A stretch of 64,000 nucleotides of DNA from Hippasteria phrygiana (lineage: Eukaryota; Echinodermata; Asteroidea; Valvatida; Goniasteridae). Below are positions 1 to 10,560 of this stretch, piece by piece (the first letter of the stretch is position 1; each line of letters opens with the position of its first letter). Position numbers and translations under genes: made by a program. Location of the stretch: the NCBI GenBank assembly GCA_037893225.1, contig JAZGUH010000409.1, positions 124,001 through 188,000 of the forward strand, read 5' to 3'. The notes beneath the pieces are model-generated. The model saw only the letters and a list, made by a program, of their open reading frames with translations. It did not search any database and had not been told where the DNA came from.

Positions 1-110
1 GTTTTGCCTTAGAGCATTAAAGGAAACTTGGTTTCTTCTGAAATGCGCACTAAATAGACTGTACATTGTACAATACAAGCACACAGAGGCAGCATACCAA
101 AATGTTCCTG

Positions 111-173
111 TGCAGAGTGTAGCAAGGTCAAGCTGTCACCACAGATGCACTGTGCTGTGTCTGGCAGGGTTAA
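111..173. repeat. Truncated copy of the GCCAGACGCAGC element
   Basis: This stretch is a partial inverted copy of the elements at 5824-5976, 28182-28331 and 30412-30561. It shares the words CAAGGTCAAGCTGTC, GATGCACTGTGCTG and CTGGCAGGGTTA. Confidence 0.7.
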
Positions 174-187
174 CAAATACCAGAGAT

Positions 188-520
188 GTAGTCGAGTCAA
201 TCACAAGTTCCTGCAAGTCCTTGCAAGTCCCTGCAAGTCCATCACAAGCCCTCCAGTCCTAATCCCAATCACAAGCTATTCAAATGAGCTTCGACAAAGG
301 CATTCCTTTGTCACTGTTCATCCAGTTACTTGTGATCTGACCGGCTTTATGAAAGTACTTGTGACCGGCTTTATGAAAGTACTTGTGACCGGCTTTATGA
401 AAGTACTTCTGACTGGACTTGGGAAAGGACTTGGGAAATGACTTGGGAAAGGACTTGGGAAAGGACTTGGGAAAGGACTTGGGAAAGGACTTGTGAAAGG
501 ACTTGCAGGGACTTGACTAC
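188..520. repeat. CAAGTCC word element with internal minisatellites
   Basis: The element is bounded by GTAGTCGAGTC on the left and GACTTGACTAC on the right. Inside are repeated CAAGTCC words, three copies of a 24-bp unit (GTGACCGGCTTTATG...; about 338-413), then about eight copies of a 12-bp unit GGACTTGGGAAA (about 413-505). Related copies lie at 26648-27207 and 31995-32159. Confidence 0.7.
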
Positions 521-597
521 AACTCTGACAAATACTATCAATTTACTTGCTCCTTAGATATGTACAACTGCTGGTAATATCCTGATACGCGAACTAG

Positions 598-787
598 GAG
601 ATGAAGCCTGTGGTCAGCGGATATACAACACAGAGTCTCAGCTCTGCTGCGCTGGGCAGATACATGGGAAATTGGACCAGTACGGAAACTTGCAGGAATG
701 CTGCAGCAACAGTATCCATGTCTACACACCGAGTCTCCAGTGCTGCTTTGCCGGTGGCGTTTACAATGTACCTCAGGAAGTTGCTGG
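598..787 (+). CDS. Galaxin-like exon (first in window)
   Basis: The acceptor is aactag before 598 and the donor is GTGAGT at 788. The frame begins at 600 after two bases of a split codon and gives GDEACGQRIYNTES, then three Cys-Cys pairs (LCC, ECC, QCC). It ends with two bases (GG) of a split glycine codon, completed by the first base of the next exon. Confidence 0.8.
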
Positions 788-3700
788 GTGAGTGTCAACA
801 AGCAACAAGGTTGATGGGTAATTGTTGGACCCAAGCCTATATTTTGCAGTCGAATCACATATTTTGCCAATGTGCATCACATGTACTTAACCATATCATT
901 ATCATTACCATCTTCTTTTGACCCAAAGACATGTCACAACCAACATGACAGTTTTGTTATATCGCCGAACGCAGTTTTTTCAGTTCCACTTGTCTTGCTC
1001 GGTGGAAATTAACTCAAACAAATCACGCGATCAAAACAGCTGCTCCCACCACAATTTACTATCGTCAACAGTGTAGGTGAAAATTGTGTGGGTACCAATG
1101 ATACAGCTATTTGTCTGGTAGTCCGCTGCTCCCATTATAGTTTACTACCGTCAACAGTGTAGGTGAAAATTGCGTGGGTACCAATGATACAGCTGATCGT
1201 CTGCTAGTTCGCTGCTCCCATTATAGTTTACTATCGTCAACAGTGTAGGTGAAAATTGCGTGGGTACCAATGATACAGCTATTTGTCTGGTAGTCCGCTG
1301 CTCCCATTATAGTTTACTACCGTCAACAGTGTAGGTGAAAATTGCGTGGGTACCAATGATACAGCTGATCGTCTGCTAGTTCGCTGCTCCCATTATAGTT
1401 TACTATCGTCAACAGTGTAGGTGAAAATTGCGTGGGTACCAATGATACAGCTATTTGTCTGGTAGTCCGCTGCTCCCATTATAGTTTACTACCGTCAACA
1501 GTGTAGGTGAAAATTGCGTGGGTACCAATGATACAGCTATTTGTCTGGTAGTCCGCTGCTCCCATTATAGTTTACTACCGTCAACAGTGTAGGTGAAAAT
1601 TGCGTGGGTACCAATGATACAGCTGATCGTCTGCTAGTTCGCTGCTCCCATTATAGTTTACTACCTAATTCAGCAGTGTTGGTGAAAATTGCGTGGGTAC
1701 CAATGATACAGCTCAAGCTGGCTGATGATGTGTGATATCATGATTGGAGTGTGCGAGTCATTTTTATAGACCGGACATGTGATCGTTCTTGTCTAATCAA
1801 AATACAGTATCCAAGACGGAGATATAACAACAATACTTATCTACTGTCTCTTGATTGCTGTCATTGCTTAACCCGATAAATAACTTATTTTATTTCAAAA
1901 CTAACATGTTTCACACTGTTGTCATGGTACATTCAGTGCATTGTAAGTTTTGTGGAATGGCTCGTGTGAACGTCACAAGCTGCAACATGTTACTTCAGCT
2001 ATGACGCATCACGCTTTTTATAAATAGACCCGGGACATAAGATCAACATCAAGAAATGATGCAGGCGCACAGTGCATTTGTTTTTACAAACATGGTCTTG
2101 AAGGCCAAAGTCACTTTAGTTAAACTGAAGCAAAGAATTCCATGGCATCTCCCCAGACTCCCAGAAACCGACAGACAAACTGCATTTAACAACACAGAGT
2201 TAGTTTTGTTTTACTTATATTACTTATGTCAACGTGAACACGTGTGAGCGTGTTGGGGTATTCAAACCGTGGACGAAAAATTCTGGAGAACAAAAGAGAA
2301 CAATATCGTCCGCAATTCCCAGCATACGTATGCGATTGAGATCGTGTACAAAACCTATGGGAGTCTTCTAAAAAAGTACAAACAAAAGAGGGAACAATAG
2401 GACGTCTGCGTTCGACGGTGGATACGCGTTTGTGTGATTCTGAACTTAAAAAAAAAAGAGAGATAAAAATTCTACATCTTTCTCCAAAACATCCATGTCA
2501 GGATAAACCCACCAAGGCTGGAAATATACATGTAGCCAGCTGCACAAGAAATTCAGATTTCCAGCCATCTAGAATAGGTAAAATATTTCATTGTTATGCA
2601 GACTTGACAACTTTTGAGAAATTCTTTATATTTAAAGATCTTTTTACTTCATTTCTAATGCTTAACCAGACTGTGCAGAGCCGTTGTGTTCAACACGAAT
2701 GACAGTTCCTGTGATAGAAATGGCCTTGTCCGGCCACGATGCCAAGTGGCCGACTTTCCCGAACTCTGTGGTACCAGCCTTGACGTGAGCACGTGGACAC
2801 CCTACAATCCTGCCCACCATGAGTGCTGTGCCAATACCCTGATAGGCCCTGGCCAGACATGCTGTGACGGTCAGGTCTACGACACCCCTGGTACAGCCCT
2901 TGGTGATGGGCAATGCTGTGGACTAGAGGGAGGCTATAATCCAGACACAAACATCTGCTGTATCGCCAGACTTTTCTCAACAAATGGCAGAGGTAGGAAT
3001 CAAGATCACAATAACCATTTTGTTTATTATGCAAATCGCCCATCACAAGGCTAAAGGCCATTCGAGGTGTGGGCTACAGAGGAAAGTGTGGAAGAACCAG
3101 CCCCTCACACTGAAACAAGACAAGACAATCTATCTCTTCACAGTATGAATAGGGTCGGGATGGGTAACTAGTCCACTGCAAGGCATTAATAATGCCTCTA
3201 CCCATATTAGACGTAGAAGTGCTATAGCCCAGGACTGGGCTCGAACCCACAACTTGCAGAATTACCCACGTACCACGAATTCAATGCTCCAAACCTAGTG
3301 TGAACTTCTTTATGTATGGTGGAGAATGGTACACAATGTATCCAGTAATACTTTGTTGTATTGATATATTTAAATACCAAATCCTGAAATTCTTACATGT
3401 TCATATGTTTATGAGATTTTTTCCTGAAGTTTACGTACAAGTAAAATAAGTAATAATTGGTACTATACACTGAATGCATGTCACGTTTTTGCCATTCCAA
3501 GTATGGCAAGAAAAAAGTCTCTTTCATACTACCACATGAATTTTAAAAAGTGTTAAATTCCCTTTTTGCATAATTTCCAAACTACATGTATATGAAATGC
3601 ACGATTGAAGTCTTTTTGCATCTAGGCAACGAGTCAGTCTCTTAAATATTGTTTTGGCTGTGACGATCTCTCTGTGAAGATGAAATTCGTGATTCTATTT

Positions 3701-6700
3701 TTGACACCAAATTTGTGCGTTTTTGTCCAGACACGGAGTGCTGCGGGGGAAGGCCGTACGAGCCGACTGACGACACTCAAGTCTGCTGTAGTGACAGGCT
3801 ATATTCAACCGAGAGCGGACGTACACTGTGCACCGACGGCATCGTGCACAGTCCTCAGGAGACAGTCTGCCAGGGTGTGCGATATGATGTTGCCAACGGC
3901 GAGTGCTGCAACAGCAATATAATGGACGACACCAAGATCTGTTGTCAGGGATTTATGTGAGTATCACAAAGAAACAGAAAATTTGCATACATAACATGGT
4001 TTGAGGGTTTACAGTTGATGTTAGCTTAAGAAATAGAGGATCAGACATTTGCCTTTGAAAATTTCAGCCAGATGTGTACCTCATTGATTTTGTACTTATT
4101 GTACAATGCAGCGTATGTTCATGCTTGATTAAGCACCGTATAGAATGTGAGATGATGCAATTGCAATTACTCAGTCTTGTGTTTCAGGGTTAACAAAATA
4201 TTAATGAATAAGTTTGATCCTTTAATTTTTTTTCAGTAGTATAGTTCCCAGGGTGATTGTTAACTTCCAATACCTGGCTGCCATTATTAGTTTCTTGAGT
4301 TCAATATCAGTTTATTAGCCCATGGCAAAATAGTGCTGGACGTTCTTACAATCATGCTGCCATGCACTCTGCCAAATATATTACCATGTGTGATAGTTCT
4401 GTGCCTGTGTGATAGATTCAGTAACATACATGTACCAACAAATATTGCATGGATTCACCCATGTGATAGTCATTTCTTCCTTGTATGACAACGGTGTATG
4501 CACATGCACACAGCAACAATATTTACTGGCACTTGATGGTAAACTGACTAGTTAGATTTTGGCTCTTGCTCATGAATATGTATGAGATAAAGTAATACTT
4601 CCTAATTATTGCCCTTTATTACTGATTCAAATGAGGGAGCCAATTGCCTCCTAAAACAGCTCATGAGATGCTACAGAAAATCACCCATATTCACAAAATT
4701 CCATCCAAACTACACTATTAATACGCCTAGTGGATGGAGTTATGTGCAGTAAAATGCCTTGCTATAAAAAGGAAACAAGAATCGTAATCACCATGGCCGG
4801 GATTTGAACCCACCTTAATGACGCAATCAGAGCAGTACAACTAACCTAGAAGTTTCAGAAAATATTGTGTGATTAATATCTTTTTGATAACCCTCACGGA
4901 TGGTTTCTCCTGCCAGATATTCCAGAGGAGGAGATACAACTCAGTGCTGTGGCAAAGTGGCCTATGATCCATCGGCTCAACCACAAGCACTCTGTTGTGA
5001 CGATAGCCTCCACCTCAATGCCCCAGGGCTCCAGTGCTGTAGTAGCCAGGCCATCAACCCTACGGAGCATCAGTGCTGCGGGGTGGAGGGACAACGCTTT
5101 GCCTTCCTGCGGAGCTCAGGCCAGACCTGCTGTGGAGTCGCTGCTGGTGATTACGACCCGTCTCAGCACACCTGCTGTCAGGGGTTGCTGCACAAGTTTC
5201 TGGTGAATGGTGAATGCTGTGGAAATGACGTCGTGAGGGATCCGTCCAAGGAAATATGCTGTGGAGGTCTGGTTCGGGTAAGGAACTTTGGTCTCATTAT
5301 TTTGACTCTGCCATAAAACCACAAGCGTTTGAAAAATCAATCTAACCACGCCAGACGCAGCACAGTGCATCTGTATTGACAGCTCCACTTTGCTGCACTC
5401 TGCACACAAGTCAATGTGACAAAGTATGCAATCTGATGGTCTAACCCTCACTGGGTTCTTCAAATCCACCAGGGGTATGGAGGATTTGGCAGGACTGAGG
5501 ACAGTAGAGCCCAGCCCTTATTACTTTACATGGTGTTTGACATCCCTTGATTCTTTACTTACAAAGGATGAAAGGATGCATGAATGTTTGATTTTGGAAG
5601 GTTACGGAAATTAAAGGTTCCTTAAAAAAATGCACAGAAGTTACAGTTATAAATCCTAACAGTCCCAAATCCTCCAATTTTAATATGATTTTACATGCAC
5701 CCTAGGTTTTTTTTTATAGGGTTAAAGAATACTTCTTGTGTCATGAAAATTGTTAAGGTTGTCTTAATTATACAATGTACATTAAATTATTCATTTGGAT
5801 TAATTTCAATTTTGACATTTTCTTTAACCCTAACCCTGCCAGACGCAGCACAGTGCATCTGTGGTGAGTACAGCTTGACCTTGCTGCACTCTGCACACAA
5901 GTCAATGTGACAAAGTATGCAATCTGATGCATCTGGCAGGGTTTCTAGCCAAAATACCCTGGAGGGTTAGGGTTAATGACTCCACTCAAAGACAAAATGA
6001 GCCTACATGTACCCCCCAAAAACTCTAGATCTATTAAGCTCTTAAATTTTGTCAGTCTGAAACATTTCTACACTTGGTTTTTAAAAACAGGCTAAAAGTT
6101 ACAGGGATGATACACTGTGCTGCAATGGCCATATTCTGGATGGCCGCCGTTACATTTGCTGTGGTGATGTCACTCTACAACGCCGGGCAGGCTTGCCACT
6201 TGAGTGCTGTAATGGTGTCGTGTTCAACAGGAACCGCCAGGAGTGCACGGCAGGGGAAGTACAGGACATCGAAGATGCTACGGTAAGCAATCGGAGAATC
6301 GCAAGACAGACTGAGCATGCCCAGAGGTTCACCCGAGATGCAACCGACAACATGGAACGTGACGTTGAGCAGACGACCAATGTTGGGGGCTACAGTACTG
6401 CTCACATTGAGGAGCGAATGATGCCGCGGGGCTCTACTGACGTTGCATGCAGTGGACTGGACTATGACATCCAAGTCCAGGGGTGTTGTGGTGGCATTCT
6501 GTACAGGCTGGCTAATGAGACCTGTGTAGATGGCTCAATATTGGGCCTATGTGATGGCCGTACTGCGTACAACCTTCACACCCATGGCTGCTGTGGAGAT
6601 ATGGTCTACAACCGAAGCAGTAAATACTGTGATGAAACAACAACCTTGGTTGATGTCAGCACGGTGTCAGTGGAAGAAAGTGAGACATCAAAGCCCAACA

Positions 6701-7290
6701 CAGGTGTACATGTACCTGCAGGCTCTCTATGTGGTGGATTAGAGTATGACCATGCTCTGACTGGCTGCTGTGATGACACGCTGTACAATCTCAGCACCGA
6801 GTTCTGCTACAATGGTAGTACTGTTATTCCAAAGGTCCGTAGTCAATCAGCCACCACCACGATTGAATCAACAACTCTTGATGACCGCACACTCTTCTCA
6901 GTGACCCAAGAGCCATGCTCCATCATCCGAGCCAGGGAGAATGCATCGGAAGAGCTCGAGTGCTGCGGCAGCCTCCTGTACAACCCCGAGAATGCAACCT
7001 GCTGCCAGGGTACTACAGACGAAGGTGATGGAACCGTGGTTGCCTGGAGTGCTGTCACAGAGGGTGTGGTAGCTGGCCGGTGCTGTGTCCAGATGGCATA
7101 CGACTCTACCCAGGCAGTCTGCTGCGACAGAGAAATCATGGAGAAGAAGTGGCTGACGCAGGACGCATTCCGTGGATGTTGCCCAACAGGAGAACGCTGG
7201 AACCGAATCCTGGAGGCATGTGAAACAAGCCCCACCCAGCTGCCCCCCATAACAGATGGCCCATCTGGTATGTCACCAGATGAATACTAA
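598..7290 (+). CDS. Galaxin-like cysteine-pair protein gene, 5'-partial, 5 exons
   Basis: Joining 598-787, 2679-2992, 3731-3956, 4917-5277 and 6091-7290 gives one open frame of about 762 residues ending in TAA. Every junction has AG acceptor and GT donor, and the phases (2,1,2,0) fit without adjustment. The protein carries about 30 Cys-Cys pairs in a repeating pattern of the type CCG..YNP....CC, the hallmark of galaxins (secreted matrix proteins first known from coral skeleton). The last exon encodes about 400 residues with three similar units of the type L/I-C-x-G-x-x-Y-(x)n-GCC-G/D, and several N-glycosylation sequons (NET, NRS, NLS, NGS, NAT). No signal peptide is visible because the 5' end lies outside the window. 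Secretion or extracellular matrix role is inferred from family and glycosylation sites. Alternatives are other di-cysteine repeat proteins, but the spacing fits galaxin best. Calcification cannot be claimed. Confidence 0.85.
958..1826. mobile_element. Non-autonomous element, same family as the Crypton-like copy at 20391-21752
   Basis: The ends read TATATCGCCG inward on the left and, reversed on the right, TATATCTCCGTCTTGG, so short inverted termini are present. Both flanking sequences match, in opposite orientation, the ends of the element at 20391-21752, which carries a tyrosine-recombinase fragment. The interior here is mostly an 86-bp tandem array instead of coding sequence. It lies in a galaxin intron. 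Confidence 0.6.
1037..1712. repeat. 86-bp tandem array, about 8 units
   Basis: The unit begins GCTGCTCCCATTATAG and includes GTGGGTACCAATGATACAGC. Two subtypes of the unit end alternate: ATTTGTCTGGTAGTCC (A) and GATCGTCTGCTAGTTC (B), in the order A B A B A A B. A single unit is present in the sister element near 21585-21665. Confidence 0.9.
2679..2992 (+). CDS. Galaxin-like exon
   Basis: The acceptor is tgtgcag before 2679 and the donor is GTAGGA at 2993. It encodes four Cys-Cys pairs (HECC, TCC, QCC, ICC) and YNP-type turns. One base is left for the next codon. The N-terminal third, before PELCGT, is less cysteine-rich. Confidence 0.82.
3225..3262 (-). repeat. tRNA-like B-box remnant (possible SINE)
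   Basis: On the minus strand the sequence reads GTGGGTTCGAGCCC, a good RNA polymerase III B box. No convincing A box was found at the proper distance, so this is only a possible SINE fragment in a galaxin intron. A similar remnant lies near 4795-4820 (minus strand GGTGGGTTCAAATCCC). Confidence 0.35.
3731..3956 (+). CDS. Galaxin-like exon
   Basis: The acceptor is tttgtccag before 3731. The split GAC codon leads into DTECCGGRPYEPTDD. There are four Cys-Cys pairs plus single cysteines, and the donor is GTGAGT at 3957. The phase agrees with both neighbours. Confidence 0.85.
4917..5277 (+). CDS. Galaxin-like exon
   Basis: The acceptor is cctgccag before 4917 and the donor is GTAAGG at 5278. This exon is the densest in cysteine pairs: eight in about 120 residues (QCCGKVAYDPS to EICCGG), a tandem galaxin repeat block. 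It ends in phase 0. Confidence 0.87.
5345..5440. repeat. Partial GCCAGACGCAGC element
   Basis: It shares GCCAGACGCAGCACAGTGCA and the word CAAGTCAATGTGACAAAG with the full copy at 5824-5976 but lacks clear TTAA ends. Confidence 0.6.
5824..5976. mobile_element. TTAA-flanked element with telomere-like ends (GCCAGACGCAGC family)
   Basis: It begins TTAACCCTAACCCTGCC and ends AGGGTTAGGGTTAA, so both sides carry TTAA and CCCTAA-type inverted termini. The interior is self-complementary: GCCAGACGCAGC near the left reappears inverted as GCATCTGGC toward the right. Full copies lie at 28182-28331 and 30412-30561, both inside other sequence, which supports mobility. Confidence 0.65.
6091..7290 (+). CDS. 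Galaxin-like terminal exon
   Basis: The acceptor is ttaaaaacag before 6091. The frame runs from AKSYRDDTLCCNG to DGPSGMSPDEY and the TAA at 7288-7290. It holds eleven Cys-Cys pairs. A cysteine-free acidic/Thr-rich spacer (about 6265-6435) separates a typical galaxin block from three longer, divergent units each with one GCC pair, then a final block with ECC, TCC, RCC, VCC and GCC. The large single exon contrasts with the short upstream exons and may be an exon fusion or later expansion. Confidence 0.88.
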   Translation, partial: AKSYRDDTLCCNGHILDGRRYICCGDVTLQRRAGLPLECCNGVVFNRNRQECTAGEVQDIEDATVSNRRIARQTEHAQRFTRDATDNMERDVEQTTNVGGYSTAHIEERMMPRGSTDVACSGLDYDIQVQGCCGGILYRLANETCVDGSILGLCDGRTAYNLHTHGCCGDMVYNRSSKYCDETTTLVDVSTVSVEESETSKPNTGVHVPAGSLCGGLEYDHALTGCCDDTLYNLSTEFCYNGSTVIPKVRSQSATTTIESTTLDDRTLFSVTQEPCSIIRARENASEELECCGSLLYNPENATCCQGTTDEGDGTVVAWSAVTEGVVAGRCCVQMAYDSTQAVCCDREIMEKKWLTQDAFRGCCPTGERWNRILEACETSPTQLPPITDGPSGMSPDEY

Positions 7291-7375
7291 TTCATCAAAA
7301 ATATACATCAGTGCATAACGACATGTATGTAAGCTACATTAGCACCGACATACAGTATAGTGTGTTAAACATTGC

Positions 7376-7381
7376 AATAAA
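7376..7381 (+). terminator. Poly(A) signal of galaxin-like gene
   Basis: A canonical AATAAA lies 86 bases after the stop codon. The surrounding sequence is AT-rich, as expected of a 3' UTR. Confidence 0.6.
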
Positions 7382-8897
7382 TGTGTAATGATGTATTTGC
7401 ATTAACAATGTAACTTTATTATTAAAGTTTTACTGACCATTTCCTTGCACTCATTATTTATTAATATTTATTGTAAAATTATTGATTACAGCATTTATAT
7501 TAATTAGATATATTCTTCTGTGTTACGATTGCACATTAACTTATTAAATAAGTACATCCAAGGGATGATTTTCTACACTTCTACATACAATGTATATTTA
7601 TGATATTTGAAATTTTCAATGAAATATGTAATCCTAATTGATGTTTAAACTCGCTTTTCTTGCGTGACGATAGCAATACGTGAATTTTAACTAAGTATCT
7701 CATAGCCTTTGCCTACTTTACAAGTTTACCACGGTCTAGACATTTGCTGAAAATACTTGGGGAAACAATGTAGCAAATCATCTTGTTTCTTTCATACATG
7801 TATGTGTCTTGATTCTAATCAAAGCCGAATCATGTATCATTGATTTCTCTGGGTAGCTGATGCCAAATACATGTGTAGAGTTGTTTTTTAAAATTATTTC
7901 ATTAGATTACCATGCGGAAGTTTGATTCCTGCATTTTGATCATGTTCTGCAGAAAAACGACGTAAACTGTTACTGTTATTCTGTCAGGATCATAGTTTCA
8001 CACACCTACCCTAACCACCTGCAGCCTTCATACATGCTGTACAACCTATACCTGTTTTTAGTACAGACACAGGAGTGTGTCTGGACGCAATAGGGAATTG
8101 GACTGTGGTTTGTCCAACGGCCCAGTTTTGCACAAAGATGATGTTATTTGTGTGATAGTCATCTTTTTGAGCTGAAATTTAGATGTTTTTGTGAAAAGTG
8201 TTTTAAAGGCCAATAGGCCTATCTTTTTTCATATTAAAAAAATATACATGTATTATTAAAGGTCTAATTAGTGCCAATTTAGGAGTTAAAGAAATTGGGT
8301 TTTGGAATTAGAGACAAATACATGTAGGGCCTCAGTGCAATATTCATGTGTTGTACGGAAAAAATGTTTAAAAAAATTTGCCTGTAACAATGTTCCCATA
8401 ATTATTTAAATTAATGTGTTTCTTTCAATGTCAGAAAAAACTCAAAGCATTATAGATATTAGGTACATGTATTTCACATCTGCAATTTTGCACTTCAGGT
8501 ATTAGATGGTATTTCTTGTGTGCTATCATTCATTTGTACTGAATACCTTATATTAAGTGAACTTTTGTCACTGCCAACACATTCCACAAACAGGGTGCAT
8601 ACTGTACGTGTCCATGAACATTTCTAATAGGGGTAGACACATGCCAATACAGCTGTCAATGAGAAAGATATTGTATATTGTACACATAGTTATTTAACTC
8701 CACTATTCCACTATATTGTAAGGTATTTTAACAGTTCAAATATTGTAATGCCAGTATCAAGCTGTATGTGTGCTACCCGTGTGTGCTTCAAGCATTAAAT
8801 ATTAAAGTATCGGTATCTATAGAGTATTTATAATAAAACTGGAGTATGTCGAGAAACTTTACAAGAACATTAATGTCCATGCAAATTTCAATATTGA
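7382..8897. other. Intergenic AT-rich sequence
   Basis: No gene, strong repeat or RNA signal was recognised. The sequence is AT-rich with scattered ACATGTA words. Confidence 0.6.
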
Positions 8898-9277
8898 ATA
8901 TTAATTATCTTCAAATCAAAAAATTAGCTGGCCTGACGTTTCGAACTTAAGCAAGTTCTTTCTCAAAGGCAAATGACAGAGTACAAGAAACAAACATGTA
9001 GGGAACACACATGCATGAGGGGGTGGGTGGAGAAACACAAAAGAGGGATGCAAGGGAGCATGGCAGTGGGTAAACATCAAAGAGAGAGGTTTGGGTAAGG
9101 ATGAATGCGGGGAGGGATTAGGATGAAGGTTGAAGCTGGGGAATTGGACAAAGGAATGTGGTTAGTGGCAAAGATAAACAGGAAATGGTAAGACAACCCC
9201 ATTTGGCCAAGAGACCCCAAGAGGGTTTGCCAGGAGGATAATCTGTAAACAAATGACAATGGGGGAAAAATTAAAAG

Positions 9278-9556
9278 TTAATCATTCCCTTCCTGGATGT
9301 TTAGACCATGTGGTTGAATAGTCCGAAGACGTTTCATCCAAACTTTCTCTCGGCTGAGGCGAACTGAGTCCTTGCGGTGGAAAAGTGATTCTATGCCCTG
9401 TAGAATCATATCAGAAATGGAATGGTTAGGCAAGTTGAAGTGATGACCAACAGGGGTGTCAATTTTCTTGGTGTTTACAGTCGATCGATGGCCATAGAAA
9501 CGCTTCTTGAGCGTGTTCTTGGTCTCCCCGACATACTGGATACCACAAACCCTGCA
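9278..9556 (-). pseudogene. GIY-YIG endonuclease C-terminal fragment of Penelope-like element
   Basis: An open stretch of 92 residues starts CRVCGIQYVGETKNTLKKRF, which fits the GIY-YIG core (here IQYVGET) with a preceding CxxC typical of Penelope endonucleases. It continues through GHHFNLPNHS and WMKRLRTIQPHG to a TAA. It is 5'-truncated at the dimer junction. The reverse transcriptase part is absent. Confidence 0.75.
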
Positions 9557-9567
9557 AGAAAATTGAC

Positions 9568-9762
9568 ACCAAGAAAATTGACACCCCTGTTGGTCATCAC
9601 TTCAACTTGCCTAACCATTCCATTTCTGATATGATTCTACAGGGCATAGAATCACTTTTCCACCGCAAGGACTCAGTTCGCCTCAGCCGAGAGAAAGTTT
9701 GGATGAAACGTCTTCGGACTATTCAACCACATGGTCTAAACATCCAGGAAGGGAATGATTAA
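9568..9762 (+). pseudogene. Second, shorter copy of the GIY-YIG C-terminus
   Basis: It encodes the same peptide as the opposite arm from TKKIDTPVGHHFNLP to a TAA at 9760-9762, without the GIY-YIG core. The junction shows a short repeated word (AAGAAAATTGACACC, twice), suggesting microhomology at the joining point. Confidence 0.75.
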
Positions 9763-10402
9763 CTTTTAATTTTTCCCCCATTGTCATTTGTTTACAGATT
9801 ATCCTCCTGGCAAACCCTCTTGGGGTCTCTTGGCCAAATGGGGTTGTCTTACCATTTCCTGTTTATCTTTGCCACTAACCACATTCCTTTGTCCAATTCC
9901 CCAGCTTCAACCTTCATCCTAATCCCTCCCGCATTCATCCTTACCCAAACCTCTCTCTTTGATGTTTACCCACTGCCATGCTCCCTTGCATCCCTCTTTT
10001 GTGTTTCTCCACCCACCCCCTCATGCATGTGTGTTCCCTACATGTTTGTTTCTTGTACTCTGTCATTTGCCTTTGAGAAAGAACTTGCTTAAGTTCGAAA
10101 CGTCAGGCCAGCTAATTTTTTGATTTGTATATTTCAGGTCCATTCAGTCAGTCAGCAGTTTGCAGCAGTTTTATTCATTTTCATATTAATTATCTTCAGT
10201 ACTTATGACATCTCATGTACAGTGTAACAAGGTCGGACACTTGGCATGCAGGTTGTAGTGACATTTTATTTGGTAGTTATAAATTTGCACATGTATGTAA
10301 TTATTTATCTTCACTATTCCACTGGATTGACAGGTATTTTAAAAGCTGCAATATTGTTATAGTAGACTCAATCTGTACGTGTGTACATTTACTGATATAT
10401 AT

Positions 10403-10560
10403 ACGTTCGAGGACAAGAGGAGAAAGAAAATACAAAGGAACCTTTCTTGTCTTCACAAGTCAGTCTTTTGTTGAAATCGGTCCTCAGACGTAAAAATACG
10501 TACTTAATTAGTCTATGGGGTTGGAACAACAGGAAACACAAAGCGTTGTTAAGAAAATCA
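10403..10560. repeat. Dispersed repeat (ACGTTCGAGGACAAGAGG family)
   Basis: Closely similar to 15791-15972 in a TFB2M intron: TACGTTCGAGGACAAGAGG, TCAGTCTTTTGTT and TCTATGGGGTTG occur in the same order in both. A related degenerate piece lies at 16330-16470. No coding potential was recognised. Confidence 0.7.

Larger units (their letters stand above)
8898..10198. mobile_element. Penelope-like element inserted as an inverted dimer, with 16-bp target duplication
   Basis: The direct repeat ATATTAATTATCTTCA is at 8898-8913 and 10183-10198. Between them two partial copies of the same element lie head to head: the left arm is in minus orientation, the right arm in plus orientation, and their 3' ends face outward. 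The arms are over 90% alike by eye for about 600 bp. Both encode the end of a GIY-YIG endonuclease, the domain typical of Penelope-like retroelements. Each 3' end carries the GAAACGTCAGGCCAGCTAAT tail. Inverted partial dimers are known for this class. Confidence 0.8.

Noticed and set aside
598..921. Plus frame starting MKPVVSGYTTQ
   Set aside because: It is out of frame with the Cys-pair coding frame, which has correct splice phases to the next exon.
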